Source: Parvularia atlantis (taxonomy: Eukaryota > Opisthokonta > Rotosphaerida). From it: a stretch of DNA of 20,239 bases. Below are positions 6,850-16,143 of this stretch, one piece after another. Both the position numbers and the translations under genes were made by a program. The notes beneath the pieces were generated by a model. The model was not told the DNA's origin, did not search any database, and saw only the letters and a program-made list of their open reading frames with translations. The stretch spans positions 1 through 20,239 of the forward strand of contig CALSCO010000556.1 of assembly GCA_943704415.1 (NCBI GenBank). Direction: 5' to 3'. Each line of letters begins with the position of its first letter. Position 1 is the stretch's first letter.

Positions 6850-8461
6850 TCACTCGAAGGCCTTCTTGAAGTAGTCGTTCTCGCCGCCCTGGATGATGCG
6901 CGAGATCGGGAGGGCCTTGGGGCGGTTGTTCTTGAACAGGTCTGCGCACGGCGCGGGCGGCGACGTGAGCGAGCGCGGCACGGGCAGAGGGAGGACACGC
7001 ACAGTCCGTGGCGTAGCCCAGCGCCTTGGCCTTCTCGTCCTTGGACGCGTTCTTGCCGACCCAGGCGAAGATCTCCGTACCGGCGTCGAGGATGTACACG
7101 TCGTCCGCCTGGAGCGCGGCGAACGTGACGGGCTTGACCTCCTTCATCTCCATCTTGCCTGTGGGCAGGACGCGTGCGCGCGGGGAGTTCAGCAAGCGCG
7201 CGCGCAGCACAAGCACGGCGCGCGGCACGCACCGGTCTCGTCGCTCAAGCGGAAGAGCTTCTTCTCCTGCTTGACGGGCGTGTCGGGGACGGCCGCGGCG
7301 ATGCCGCCGGCGGGCTTGCCACCGACAGCGTTCCAGAACGGCGACGCGTCCGAGTCGTCCTCGCTGTAGACGGTCTTCTTGGCGTTCGGGCGCTCCGACG
7401 TGAGGGCCGTGACGAACTCGGACGCGCGGTTCTTCTCCTTGGCGTTGCACTCGCGGCCCATGAGCACGTAGATGTCGAGGCCGCCGTCTGCGCGCCCACG
7501 TCAGCTCCACGCCCGCCGCGCGCTGCCAGCGCGAGCGCGCACCATAGATGAAGACGTCGCCGCTGTTCATGCTCTTGGCGCTGAGCGGGACCTCGCGCAC
7601 GATGATGGTCTTGGAGCCCTTGACGTGCAGCAGGCGCGGCTTGTACTCCTTGGGCGAGACATGCTTGAAGCCGGTCTCGACGCCGCCCTGCGTGCCGCGC
7701 GCACACGCGAGATATCAGCCAGCGAGCGATGCCCACAGACGAGCGCACCTCGTGGAACGAGATCTCCTTGAAGTAGGAGATGAACAGCTGCGACTCGAAG
7801 CCCTGGATCTCGCGGTGCTGGATCGGGTCGCCGTTGAGGTAGTCGTCCAGCTCGACCGTCTTGTAGGCGGCCGTGCCGTACTCGTCCTGGGTCGAGTTGT
7901 TGCCGATCCAGAAGTGCACGTCGTACTTGAGCTTGTCCGACTCGGGGTCCTTGTACGTCTTGAGCACGATGTACGAGTCGCCCGTGTAGAAGTGGCCGTA
8001 GAGCTCCTTGGGCCAGTCCACGACCTGTGCATTGTTGGTCGCTTGTCGTCAGAGTTGCACGTGGCGCCAGAACGACAACGTGGACGTGGCGCCAGATAAC
8101 GTGGGCGTGGCGCCCATCCCCTCCCGGACGCGGCCCCCACCGCCGTGTAGCTGGCGCCAGCCCCGCAACCCGCACCACGTCCGCGCCACGCGCACGCCGC
8201 ATCTTCTTCCTTCCCACGCACCTTGAACTTCTCGATGCGCCAGATCTGCAGGCCCGGGGCCTTGCCGGCCTGCTCCCACGCCGGTTCCTTCTCCGACGCG
8301 AACTTGCGCAGCTCCTTGTCCATCTTGGTGCTGCGTGCGCCGCGAAGTGTGAGCCGCGGGGCGCGTGTGGGTGGGGTGGCATGTCGACGGACGACGAGGG
8401 CGACGCACCCGATGTTTGCGATGTTGGAGTCCTCGATGTCGAACTTCCGGGGCTTGAGCAT
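6850..8461 (-). CDS. sevA: Severin/fragmin-type gelsolin, actin-severing protein
   Basis: Seven exons, 8461-8409, 8330-8222, 8024-7749, 7687-7543, 7487-7233, 7158-7003 and 6941-6850, encode 361 residues, essentially the length of Dictyostelium severin (362). Three gelsolin domains are visible. G1 has LQIWRIEKFKVV, the family-typical HFYTGDSYIVLKTY and VHFWIGNNSTQDE. G2 has LLHVKG, SMNSGDVFIY and GLDIYVLMG. G3 has DDVYILDAGTEIFAWVGKNAS and ends ISRIIQGGENDYFKKAF. Such proteins sever and cap actin filaments in a Ca2+-dependent way in the cytosol. The short start (MLKPRKFDIEDSNIANIG) matches severin's N-terminal lead. Introns are 54-78 nt except the second (8221-8025, 197 nt), which carries tandem elements. 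All use GT donors. The promoter is shared with the divergent bromodomain gene. Confidence 0.96.
8059..8160. repeat. Repeated TGGCGCC palindrome inside severin intron 2
   Basis: ACGTGGCGCCAG occurs at 8059-8070 and 8084-8095, a variant GCGTGGCGCCC at 8105-8115, and the perfect palindrome CTGGCGCCAG at 8151-8160. They account for much of why this intron (197 nt) is about three times the local norm. It could be simple expansion or an intronic protein-binding cluster. Confidence 0.7.
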
Positions 8462-9122
8462 GGTGGCGGCGAGGGCGGGCTGGGGCGGCACGTGCGACGG
8501 CGGGAGGGGACGGCGCTGCGCGGACGTGCGAACGTGAGCCGCGCCTTGTCGAAGGAGGGAGAGGGAAACAAAGAAACTGCGCGAGGGGCAGCCAATCAGC
8601 GACGCGGCCGCCATATGGCGCACCAATCGCCTCGCTGCACGTCACGCTCTGTCGCTTGCTGATCGCGTCCGCTCCATTCTTGCGATGACGATGTGAGATG
8701 CTGTTGTAAGGCGGCTGGAGATGTCTGGCGGGCGCAGCAATGACTCCGAAGGGGGGTCGACAAGGAGGAGAGTGGCAACCAATGGGAGAAGAAAACGTCA
8801 TCAGCGACAGCCAATCAGCGCGCTTTCCGTCTTCCTCTCTCCCTGTCTGTCTCGCTCTCGCTCTCTCCCTCTCTCTCTCCCCTTCTCTCGCTTCGTCGTG
8901 CGCCGCGCTGCCCGTCCGCGCTGCCGCTCGCCGCTGGCGCCCTCCGCTCGTGCGCGCCGTGCCGCACAAACGCGCGCGTCGCACCAAGAAACGCGCATCA
9001 ACCGTCTGGTTTTGGCGCGCGTCCCGACAGCAGCCCGCAGCGGCCTGTCGCTGCGCCGTTCGCTGCGCCGTTCGCTGCGCCGTTCGCTGACCGCACGTGC
9101 GCCGCCAGGGGCCGCGTGCGTC
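8462..9122. promoter_or_regulatory. Divergent promoter region, severin / bromodomain protein
   Basis: 661 bp between the two start codons. Four CCAAT pentamers lie on the plus strand at 8592-8596, 8623-8627, 8779-8783 and 8811-8815; the first and last share the longer core GCCAATCAGCG or close to it. An ACGTCA half-CRE is at 8795-8800. A C/T-rich tract runs from about 8824 to 8890, a common 5'-leader or promoter feature. Three tandem copies of CTGCGCCGTTCG lie just before the bromodomain start (about 9053-9088). No gene is supported here, though a plus frame is open from 8721. Confidence 0.55.
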
Positions 9123-9145
9123 ATGGCAACGTCGCCGCCGCCGCC

Positions 9146-9193
<48 letters not shown>

Positions 9194-9945
9194 GACGACG
9201 ACGGCGCCACCGTCAGCCGCGTGGCCGGTCGCGCCGCTGCGGCGCGTGTCGACGGGCGACGGGACGGGCACGGCCAACCTGCTCATGTCCCTGGCTCATA
9301 ACACGGGGCCGACCGGTGCGCGTTGCCAAGGGCTCCTGCAGCACGTGGCTGACGCGGCCGTCGGCGGTAGCCGAGCAGCGCTCGTCGCTCGACCAGCTGT
9401 TCGCGTCGGTCGAGGGGCGCGCCGCGACGGGGCCGCCGCTGCAGCCGACGCCCGTCATCCTGTCGCAGCACCGCTACCTGCCGCCGCAGCAGTGGACGGC
9501 CCCATCGCAGCAGCCATCGCAGCAGCCATCGCAGCAGCCCGCGATGCAGTGGTTCAGCCAAGGGCCGCACGTGCGCCCGATCGATCCTGGCGACGTCGCG
9601 GCACGGCGCATGCTCGAGAGACCCGTCACGCTGCAGCCGATGCCCGTCGCGGCCGTGCAGCCGCCAAGGCCGACAGGGCTCAAGGCCGACCCGTTCATCA
9701 ACGGTATTGCGCCGCCGCAGCAGCAACAGCAGCCCGCGCCGGTGTACGCGCCGCAGCCGCAGCAGCAACAGCAGCCCGCGCCGGTGTACGCGCCGCAGCC
9801 GATGCAGCTGCAGCAGCTACAACACATGCAGCACATGCAGCAGCTCGAGCACCAGCAACGGCAGCAGCTGCTGCACCAGCAGCAACAGCGGCAGCAGATG
9901 CAGCAGATGCAGCAGCACCACGAGCTGCTCTACCACCAGCACCAT

Positions 9946-9989
<44 letters not shown>

Positions 9990-12929
9990 GTACCACCTGC
10001 ACCTGCAGCGGCAGCAGCAGCAGCAGCGCATGCTCATGCAGCAGCACATGCGCCCGCCCCCGCCGCCCCATACGCTCTCGGCCCCACCCGCGCTGCCGCA
10101 GCGTGCGCCGCCGCGCGTGGTGCGTTTGCCGCTCGCTCGCTCTTGTGCTGTGCTCACAACGTGCGCGTAGCCGCCGATCACAGTCCCGACGTTTGCCGCG
10201 CGCCGCAACTCGCGCATGAGCGAGGCTGACGGACGTGTCTGTGCGCGCGTGCTGCAGAAGCTGACGGCCAAGGTGCTCTTCGCATCACAACGGCACGCAC
10301 GTTTGGCTGACGGCCCCGTGTGCAGCGCAATAGTGATATCAACTGGCCGTTCCTTGAACCCGTCAGCGCCGACGACTGCGACCTGGAGGAGTACCGCTCG
10401 GTAGTGCCGCGCCCGATGGACCTGCACACCAGTGCGCCTCGCCCTGTGCTCGTTGTGCCCGCGCTCAGCCGCGTCGTGCGGCGCAGTGGACGTCAAGCTC
10501 ATGTACGGCCAGTACGACTCGATCGACGAGTTTGTGGCCGACTTCCGCCTGATCGTTGCCGACTGCTACGCGTTCAACGGCAAGGACCACGAGATCGCGC
10601 AGCTGGCGCGGCGCCTCGAGACCGCGTTCGAGCGCGAGCTGCGCGTCGCCCGCAACATCGCGCGCGACGAGGCCACGGGCGAGCGCTTCAAGCCGGTCAA
10701 CCCGGACGAGGAGGCGGCCGAGTGCGTGCCTCACCTACTGCCCCCCCTGCCCTCTCACACGCATCCATGCGGTGCAGGCGCATTCTCGAAGAGCTCATGT
10801 CGGAGAAGCACATCTCGTTCTCGTTCCCGTTCCTCGACCCGGTCGACCCGTCGTCGGCGCCCGAGCTGCGCGACTACTACAAGGTCGTGCCCAAGCCGAT
10901 GGACCTCAGCACAAGTGCGATCGTGTGCGCGGTTATGAAGTGGCTGACGCGTGTGCGCAGTCCGCGAGAACTTGCACGCGGCGCGGTATCGCTCGATCGA
11001 CCTTTTCGCGGCCGACGTGCGCCTCATGTTTGCCAACTGCTACCGCTTCAACGGCGCCGACGCCGAAGTCTCCAAGGCGCGCAGGGTGGACGTGTGTGCC
11101 CGCGCTGTTGCTCACACGGGGTGGCTGCAGATGGCGCAGAAGCTCGAGCTCGTGTTCGACCAGAAGATCGCGCTGCTGCCGCTTGCGCTGCGGTCCAAGG
11201 CGCAGACGGCGTCGATCAGCGGCAGCTCGGTCGACTCGCCTGGCCCGAACGGCTCGAGCGGCGTTTTCTCGGTGCGCGGGCTCATCATGTACTGTACGCT
11301 TGCCTCGCTGATGCGGCTACGCAGCCGATGAGCGACAGCGGCGGGAGATCGACACGGCGCGCGCGGCTGACGGCGTCGCATTCGGTGCTAAAGGCGATTG
11401 AGGAGGGTGCATCTTGCGCCCGTCGCCACCTTGTGCTGCTCGTGCTCACGCCCCCCTTGTGCGCGCCCAGAGCAACAGCAGCAGGCCAAGCTGGAGCGGC
11501 GACGCAAGCGCGAGGACTACAACGAGAAGGTCGAGGCGCTGCAGGCCCGCGTACGTTGCCGTCGTGAGCCGTTCGTGCCGCGTCTGACCGTGCACCGCAG
11601 ACGGTCTCGTGGTCCGCCGCCTACGCCACCGAACCAGTGCTGACCGCGGTGCGGCGGCGCTGGCTCACGGCTGCGCTCGGCCAGCTCGTGTCGATCCTGC
11701 CCGAGCCGTTCACGCCGCCGGGCGCGCCGCTCGAGTGGGAGCTGGCACTGGTCTACCCGAAGCACAGGTGCGCTCGCCGCACGGTGCGCTGTGCTGCCCG
11801 ACTGATCGGTTGCTTGCGCGACCAGCCAACTCATGAGCCAGCTGATGGGCTTCCTTATGCCGTACCTGAAGGACCCGCGCCCGCCGTACGCAACGTGGGA
11901 GCCGGCGCTGCGCTCGTTCGCGGGTTCGTGTGGCTTGTGGAGCGACCGTCGCGCTTGCTGAGGTGAGGTGCGAGCAGAGCGCGGCGCGCCCGAGTATGCG
12001 CGCAGCAGCCTTGACCACCGGCTCGCACTGCTGCATCGGGTGCTCACGTACGCGCTGGACGATAGCGAGGCGCTGCAGAACCACCTGCGCGACCTGCCGG
12101 CCGAGTCGACGCGCGGCGTGCTGCTGGGGACCGATGTCGACGGCGCGCAGTACTTTTTCTTCCCGACGTTCTCGGCGCGGCGCGTCTACAAGCTGCACCC
12201 GAAGCTGCTTGAGGTGTGGCGCGGCGCAGGCTGCGCTTGGTGGGTGCTGACCGGGAGACGCGCAGCGCCAGGAGCGCCGTCGCAAGCCGTCGTTCGCGAT
12301 GTCGCTCTCGGCCGTCGTGTCGCCGCCGTCGTCACGGGTGCCTGCGGAACTTGCGCCGTTCATCGACGCGGACCGCCGGCGCTCGTCGCGGCTGCAGTCG
12401 CCGACCAAGGGGTGCGTAGCGCTCGTGCCGTGCCGTCGGCTGATTGCGTCAACCAGGCCCGTCGAGGTTACGGCGCCGTCGACGCCGGACGACTCGGACG
12501 GCGAGGAGGCACCGTCGACAGGAGCGGCAGCAGCAGCGGCGCCTGCGACCAACGGCACGGGCGCGTCGTTCCAGCTGTGCTGCGACTCGCTGTTTGAGAT
12601 GAAGGAGCTGGTGTGCGCCCGAACGCGTCCTGCGGGCTCGATCGCTGACGCACGACGCGGCGTAGGTCGAGAGCTTGCGCGCGCCGCGGGCGGTCAGCGG
12701 GCTCGGGGCGCAGACGCGCGGCCGCGTGCTGGCGCTGGCCGCGTCGATCGAGGAGCTGCTGCCGGGCGCGGAGGTCGCGGACCACACGGAGGACAAGGCG
12801 GCGCAGCTGGCCGTGCTCAGCTTCGTCAAGGCGATGCCGGAGCAGAGCGACGAGCCGCCAGCGACGGCGGAGCAGCTCGAGCGCACCGTGCGCGAGGCCG
12901 AGGGGGGTGTGATCGCCGTCGAGGCATAG
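9123..12929 (+). CDS. PolyQ two-bromodomain chromatin protein with WHIM/DDT-like C-terminal part
   Basis: Sixteen exons: 9123-9315, 9371-10102, 10184-10272, 10326-10431, 10487-10721, 10778-10914, 10961-11076, 11131-11271, 11325-11406, 11471-11550, 11601-11767, 11826-11923, 11978-12213, 12266-12411, 12457-12610 and 12666-12929. All phases close, giving 991 residues. Residues 9-23 are polyglutamine and about 90-300 are Gln/His/Met/Pro-rich. Bromodomain 1 (about 325-425) has INWPFLEPV, YRSVVPRPMDLHT and DCYAFN with the acetyl-lysine-binding Asn. Bromodomain 2 (about 452-550) has FSFPFLDPVD, YYKVVPKPMDLST and NCYRFN. A basic coiled stretch (about 595-620) follows, then a helical region with YARSSLDHRLALLHRVL and GVLLGTDVDGAQYFFFP, which resembles the WHIM/DDT layout (LG.D..G..YW) of remodeller subunits. 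No BET extra-terminal domain is recognised. It is likely nuclear and binds acetylated histones; the partner complex is inference. Intron 11077-11130 uses a GC donor. Confidence 0.9.
9147..9191 (+). repeat. Uninterrupted CAG tract (polyQ)
   Basis: Fifteen consecutive CAG codons in exon 1 of the bromodomain gene. A second tract at 9946-9990 has eleven CAG codons, one CAA and three CAG. The lack of synonymous interruption suggests recent slippage. Confidence 0.9.
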
Positions 12930-12970
12930 ATCTGGGGCAAGGAGGAAGCACATGTACATGGGCTCACGGG
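12930..12970. other. 41-bp convergent gap between two stop codons
   Basis: Only 41 bp separate the bromodomain stop (12927-12929, plus) from the WDR91 stop (12973-12971, minus). It contains the palindrome ACATGTACATG-like stretch at about 12950-12960. Both polyadenylation regions must overlap here or lie within the opposite gene. No AATAAA is seen. Confidence 0.6.
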
Positions 12971-15706
12971 TCACGGCGTGGCCAGCAGCAGCTTGGACAG
13001 GCGCACGGTGCGGTCGGCGCTGCCCGTGACGACGGCCGAGCGCGCCGCGGACCAGTCGGCCGAGAGCACGGCCGCGCTGTGGCCCGAGATGGCGACGATC
13101 TCCTGGCCGGTCTTGGCCTGCGCCAGCACGCGAGGTCAGCCGCCGAAAAAAGTCACCCGCGCAAAGGGCACACCTCGTGGATCTGCGCGTGCGGGCGGGC
13201 AAAGGTCGAGAGGACGAGGTTGCTGTCGGCCGAGAAGACGACGCTGCGGACGCGGTTGGCGTCAGGCGGGCGCAAGGGCCGACGGTGAGCGCGCACCGCG
13301 GGTCGAGCGGCACATCCTTGGTCGTCAGTACGCCCTCGGACACGAGCGGGTGACCCGTGCGCAGGCTCCACTGGGCGATCTGTGCCGCACCGTCGTGAGT
13401 TGTGCGATAAGCGGAAAGAGGCGGCGCACCTTGCCGTCACCTGTCACGGTCGAGACGAGCGTCTCGTCGAACGAGAACGCGAGGCCGACGACGTCGCTCT
13501 TGCTCGGCACGGTCCACGCGGCGACGCTGCTGAGCGACCGCATGTCTTGGTGCTGTGGGCGTGAGCGCGCAGACAGGGCAATGGCGTCGCGCGCACCGAG
13601 GATGCTGATCGCGCCCTCGCCGTCGCCGAACGCGAGCAGCTGCCCGTTGTGGTTGAACGCGAGCGCCTTGACGGACGTGCCGACGGGCAGGGCGAACGAA
13701 GGCTGCGCCACGTCGTCAGCGCGGTGCAGGGCGAGTGAGCGCGCGGGTGGGGCAACGCACCCGGCTGCCGAGTGCGCGCAGGTTCCAGCCAAAGAGCATG
13801 CCGTCCTTGTTGAGCGGCGCGACGCTCGCCATCGCCCTGCGCGCGCGCGATCAGCACTCAACAGCAACATGAAGACGCGCGCACTTGGACTGGCGGCGCG
13901 CAAAGGCCGGCGTGGCGAAGAGCGGCGACGTCGAGGCGTACGACGCGACGACCATCGGCTCGACCGGATTGGCGAGCATGGTGCAGACGCTGCGCACGAA
14001 CGCGATCAGCCGACAGCAACGGCACAGGTGACGGGGGACGCACATAGGTGGGCAAGTCGGGTCGATCCCGGGCGTGGGCACAAAGTCGTGCACAAACTGG
14101 CGCGCCTCGGCGTTGAACACGCGCACGGCCGCGCCCGCGTCCGTGCCAAGGAAGCACAGCTTCTCCGACTTGGAGCCCCACTCGACCGCGGTCACGTTGT
14201 TGGCCAGCTGCGACTTGAACGCGGTCGTGATACTCTTGCCTGTGCCGGGGCTCCACAGCCGCACGGTTCGCTCCGAGTCGACCGAGACGACGAGCGACCC
14301 GGCCGCGCTGAACTTGACGTGTACCACGGGCGCATCGTGGTCCGCAAACACGTCCTGGCTCATCAGCGACACGCTGCTCGCGCTCATGCCCTCGGCTGGG
14401 ACGCCGCCCACGTCGCCGCCCGCATCGCCGCCGCCGCCCGCGCCACTGCTGCCCGTCGAGCCCAAGCGCGGCACAGCGTCGTCCTCGCCCAGCGACGACG
14501 GCCCCGCGAGCGCCTCGGGCGCCCTGTGTGCGCGGGCGTGAGTGGTGATCAACGCGAGCAAGGCCGAGACGCACGCGCGGAGGGCGCCCGTCTTGGCTTT
14601 GACCGGTGGCGTCGCGATCGCCGCGGGGACCGTCGCCGAGTTGCTGTCGCTCGCGACGCGGCGACGGGGCGCGGCCGGCTGCTTGAGCGGCGGCGTGGCG
14701 GCGCGGCGATGGTCGGGCGAGGCGATCGCGTTCTGCGGAATGGCTTCAGCGAAGCAGCGACGAAGCAGGCGGGCGCACCACGCTGTCCTCGGCCACGAGT
14801 GAGTTGAGCTCGGCCGTGAGCAGGTCGACCTGGCGGCGCAGCGAGTCGCCCTCGGCCTCGAGCGAGCGCATGCGCATGCGCTCGGCGTTGAAGCTCATGA
14901 GCGCGGGCAGGGCTGCGACCGGATCAGCAGGTGGCGTGCGCCACGGCAAGTGCACTGCGCACGCAAGTTGTTGAAGACGGTCTGAAGAAAGTTGTGCAGC
15001 GAGACCGTGAACACCTCGAGCCACGGCTTGGAGAAGAACGGCTCAAAGTACGGGTCGCTCTCGGCCTTCTTGAGGAACGGGAGTGCTGGCGCGATCGCGG
15101 TTGGTGCGAGCGGCAGCGATCACGCACCGATAAGAACGCACCAAACCACGGCTGCCAGTCGGCGCTCTCGGTGCCGATGTCGTTGGCGCACAGGTCGAAG
15201 AACTCGACGATCTTGTCGCGTCGATGGTGCACGTACGCGTTAACGAGGTAGTGGCGCAGCAGGCACAGCTCGAAGCGCTTGACCTGCATCGCGATTATCG
15301 TGAGACGATCACGAAACACGGCCAGGGGCGCGAACGGCACCGTGCGGAAGAAGGCGTCCTCCAGCCGCGAGAAGAAGCGCGCGTCGAGGAACGCCCACAG
15401 CTCGAGCAGGGCCGGCAGGTCGTACGCCGCGACGGCGGCCGACAGCGCCTCTATCACCCGATCGACCTGGAAGCCGCCCGCGACGGCCGCGCCACCGCCG
15501 CCCGATCCGCCGCTGACGCCGCCGCTCACGACGCCGCCACCTTCGAGCGAACCGCCGCCGCCCAATCCGCCGCCGGGGTCGCCCGGCGTGCCCAGCGCGA
15601 CCACGGGGCTGGCACGCACGTCAGCGTCGAACGCGCGCAGCGTGCTGAAGAAGCCGCGGAACACGAGGTACTCGCGCACCACCTCGTCCAGCGCCTCGAG
15701 CGACAT
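12971..15706 (-). CDS. WDR91: WDR91 homologue, endosomal WD-repeat protein
   Basis: Thirteen exons: 15706-15341, 15283-15142, 15085-14963, 14912-14779, 14732-14575, 14523-14044, 13989-13885, 13836-13761, 13702-13595, 13552-13430, 13379-13297, 13243-13174 and 13117-12971. They encode 704 residues (human 747). The N-terminal LisH-like part VREYLVFRGFFSTLR is followed by a Gly/Ser-rich insert (about 40-77), then FFSRLEDAFF, LRHYLVNAYVHHRRDKIVEF, and WQPWFALPFLKKAE with FSKPWLEVFTVSLHNFL, all close to the animal protein. A coiled coil (about 220-252) and a low-complexity linker lead to WD repeats (about 365-704) with FADHDAPVVHVKFSAAGS, LAFNHNGQLLAFGDGEGA, LAFSFDETLVSTVTGDGK and the end LSKLLLATP (human LTTLLAHKA). 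In animals WDR91 works with WDR81 and Rab7 to lower PI3P during early-to-late endosome conversion. Introns are 42-58 nt. The one at 13594-13553 is read with a GC donor, is a multiple of three and could be retained. Confidence 0.94.
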
Positions 15707-16143
15707 CCGGCCGGCGAAGTGTCACGGAACTCTCCATGATGGGATGCGCGTGGGTGGGGTGCGTGGCGAGCGGCGTGCGCGCAAGTGGGAGGCCGCTGTG
15801 GCCCCGGCACGCAGCTCTGCGCCATGCGCGAGCTCAGCGGCACCGCCGGCCGCCTCGGGCAGCGCAGCGGCACCGCCGACGTCGACGTTCGGACTCCCTA
15901 CGCGTCACATTTTACTGCCGTCACCTGTCTGAGCTTGAAATATTGCCTTCCCAGCCACGCTCAATGTCCTCCACGTTGGCGAACGCGTGGCTGGGTTTTT
16001 GAAGTGCTGCGGGCCGTTCTTCGCCGTCGCCGTCGCCGCGCACGCCGCGCACGCCGCGCCGCGCACGGCTCACAGCTCACGCGCACGTCCGACGCAGGCA
16101 GCGACCGCCGGGCGCGCACACCGGGGCCCCGCGCGAGGAGAGG
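15707..16143. promoter_or_regulatory. Divergent promoter region, WDR91 / AP-1 sigma
   Basis: 437 bp between the start codons. No CCAAT pentamer is seen. It holds an AT-richer island (about 15905-15950, including CACATTTTACTG and GAAATATTG) that stands out in GC-rich DNA and is a plausible core promoter. Near the AP-1 sigma start there is a GC-rich repeat built on CGCCGTCGCCGTCGC and GCGCACGCC (about 16022-16060). No gene is supported. Confidence 0.45.

Noticed and set aside
8721-9122. In-frame upstream extension of the bromodomain protein
   Set aside because: No stop is present, but the sequence holds CCAAT boxes and a C/T-rich tract, with low-complexity translation. The ATG at 9123 starts the clean polyQ protein.
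12978-14807. Plus-strand open frame of 609 codons
   Set aside because: Antisense of WDR91 exons; it crosses their introns without any domain, while the minus exons match WDR91 residue by residue.
15284-15340. Treating the WDR91 segment VPFAPLAVF... as coding
   Set aside because: Open and frame-neutral, but it begins GTGCC, has a CTCAC branch and CAG acceptor, shows weaker codon bias, and its removal restores the family alignment.
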